64,000 nucleotides of DNA from Yoonia sp. G8-12 (GTDB lineage: Bacteria > Pseudomonadota > Alphaproteobacteria > Rhodobacterales > Rhodobacteraceae), in the NCBI RefSeq assembly GCF_038443675.1, contig NZ_CP151762.1, positions 62,001 through 126,000 on the forward strand, read 5' to 3'. A program made the position numbers and the translations under genes. Position 1 is the first letter of the stretch. Each line of letters begins with the position of its first letter. Shown here in pieces: positions 63,177 to 64,000 of this stretch. The notes beneath the pieces are model-generated. The model made no database searches and had not been told where the DNA came from. It saw only the letters and a program-made list of their open reading frames with translations.

Positions 63177-63943
63177 CACCTTTGCTATCGGTCCAAGGGA
63201 TCACCAAGTTTTACGGCCACCATATCGGCTGCAAGGATGTGGGGTTTGATCTTTACCCCGGTGAGGTCATGGGGATTGTCGGGGAAAGCGGGTCGGGTAA
63301 GTCCACTTTGCTCAACTGTATGGCGGGGCATTTGACACCTGACGCTGGCGCGGTCGTGTTCGATACGCGAACCAACGGTCCGCGCGATACGGTCACCATG
63401 TCCGAACCTGAACGCCGCATGTTGTCACGGACCGATTGGGCCTTTGTACACCAACACGCCCGTGACGGCTTGCGCATGGGCGTCAGTGCGGGCGGCAATG
63501 TGGGCGAACGCTTGATGGCGGTTGGCGAACGTCATTATGGCGACATTCGCGCATCGGCGACCGATTGGCTTGGCCGCGTAGAGATTGATGCCGCCCGCGT
63601 CGATGATCGGCCCACGACGTTTTCTGGCGGGATGCAACAGCGCCTTCAAATTGCCCGCAATCTGGTGACAGGGCCAAGGCTGGTTTTCATGGATGAACCC
63701 ACAGGCGGGCTTGACGTTTCTGTTCAGGCACGGCTGCTTGATCTGTTGCGCGGGTTGGTCCGCGATATGGGGCTGTCGGCGATCATCGTGACACATGACC
63801 TCGCCGTGGTGCGCCTGTTGGCGGATCGTTTGATGGTCATGAAAGACGGCCATGTGGTCGAAGCAGGTCTGACCGATCAAGTGCTGGATGATCCCCAGCA
63901 CGCCTATAGCCAACTCCTCGTCAGTTCTGTTTTGCAGGTGTGA
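63173..63943 (+). CDS. phnK: C-P lyase-associated ABC-type protein PhnK
   Basis: A 256-residue ATPase-like protein with Walker A GESGSGKST near residue 37, signature FSGGMQQRLQIARN and Walker B VFMDEPTGGLD. In the known complex PhnK binds the PhnGHIJ core rather than a membrane channel. ATG 63173 lies in the phnJ stop (ATGA). Family-length and intact. Confidence 0.94.
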   Translation: MTPLLSVQGITKFYGHHIGCKDVGFDLYPGEVMGIVGESGSGKSTLLNCMAGHLTPDAGAVVFDTRTNGPRDTVTMSEPERRMLSRTDWAFVHQHARDGLRMGVSAGGNVGERLMAVGERHYGDIRASATDWLGRVEIDAARVDDRPTTFSGGMQQRLQIARNLVTGPRLVFMDEPTGGLDVSVQARLLDLLRGLVRDMGLSAIIVTHDLAVVRLLADRLMVMKDGHVVEAGLTDQVLDDPQHAYSQLLVSSVLQV

Positions 63944-63945
63944 AA

Positions 63946-64000
63946 ATGATAGACCTTAAAAATGTGTCCAAGACCTTTACGCTGCACAATCAAAACAGTG
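63946..64000 (+). CDS. phnL: C-P lyase-associated ABC-type protein PhnL (5' end only)
   Basis: The ATG at 63946, 2 bp after the phnK stop, opens MIDLKNVSKTFTLHNQNS, the N-terminal strand and A-loop of PhnL. The gene runs off the window; Walker motifs are outside. Identity rests on the start pattern and order after phnK. Confidence 0.75.
   Translation, partial: MIDLKNVSKTFTLHNQNS

Noticed and set aside
1..64000. tRNA genes, rRNA, CRISPR arrays and complete insertion sequences.
   Set aside because: Looked for on both strands by eye; no cloverleaf/T-loop pattern, regular repeats or paired terminal repeats with a transposase were found.

Overview
The window looks like a chromosomal segment of a marine Rhodobacterales (Roseobacter-group) alphaproteobacterium. 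This is inferred from the GC-rich, tightly overlapping operons (many ATGA or GTGA stop/start overlaps) and from the gene content: urea, polyamine-type and TRAP transport, a C-P lyase cluster of the hexapeptide-transferase type, fused arsR-arsC with an ArsJ-type GAPDH, and SnoaL/GMC/HisD catabolic genes. No rRNA, tRNA or CRISPR array was recognised.

Layout. 1-4.2 kb: the tail of a type I restriction-modification locus (hsdS end, small ORFs, a broken duplicate of the hsdR start, an intact hsdR), probably an island edge. 4.2-7.8 kb: amino-sugar genes (aldehyde dehydrogenase, ROK kinase, nagA). 7.7-10.8 kb, minus strand: arsenate operon copy 1 (arsR-arsC fusion, gapdh, broken arsJ). 11.2-17.1 kb: urea ABC transporter urtABCDE. 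17.2-29.9 kb: RpiR regulator, N-formylglutamate-amidohydrolase-like enzyme, TRAP transporter, glutamine-synthetase-like ligase, aldehyde dehydrogenase, iron alcohol dehydrogenase and a polyamine-type ABC importer. Together these look like a gamma-glutamylation route for an amine or amino alcohol. 30.6-46.4 kb: a LacI-controlled catabolic locus, a minus-strand run from an ABC ATPase through GMC, HisD-like, two SnoaL-like, SDR, LacI, cupin, MetE-like, hydrolase and RraA-like genes, divergent from a solute-binding protein, two permeases and a third SnoaL-like gene. I cannot assign its substrate. 48.1-52.1 kb: arsenate operon copy 2 (plus strand) with an aldo/keto reductase. 52.6-64 kb: phosphonate uptake (phnCDEE), hexapeptide transferase, glpQ, phnF, and C-P lyase phnGHI-HAD-JKL, running off the end.

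Two cross-cutting observations matter for anyone using this sequence. First, seven genes are broken by an apparent loss of one base inside a run of five or six G/C. Adding one base restores family-typical protein in every case (arsJ copy 1 has further damage). This pattern looks more like homopolymer under-calling than biology. Second, every solute-binding-protein gene in the window (urtA, dctP, the polyamine-type binder, the sugar-type binder, phnD) is followed at once by a GC-rich hairpin, which probably gives the binder more transcript than the membrane genes downstream where such genes follow.

Mobile-element debris lies at 30.0-30.5 kb and 46.4-47.5 kb, on either side of the LacI-controlled locus: fragments of tyrosine recombinases with no intact copy. 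The two arsenate operons are inverted paralogues about 37 kb apart and share the fused regulator, gene order, overlaps and an operator placed on the start codon.
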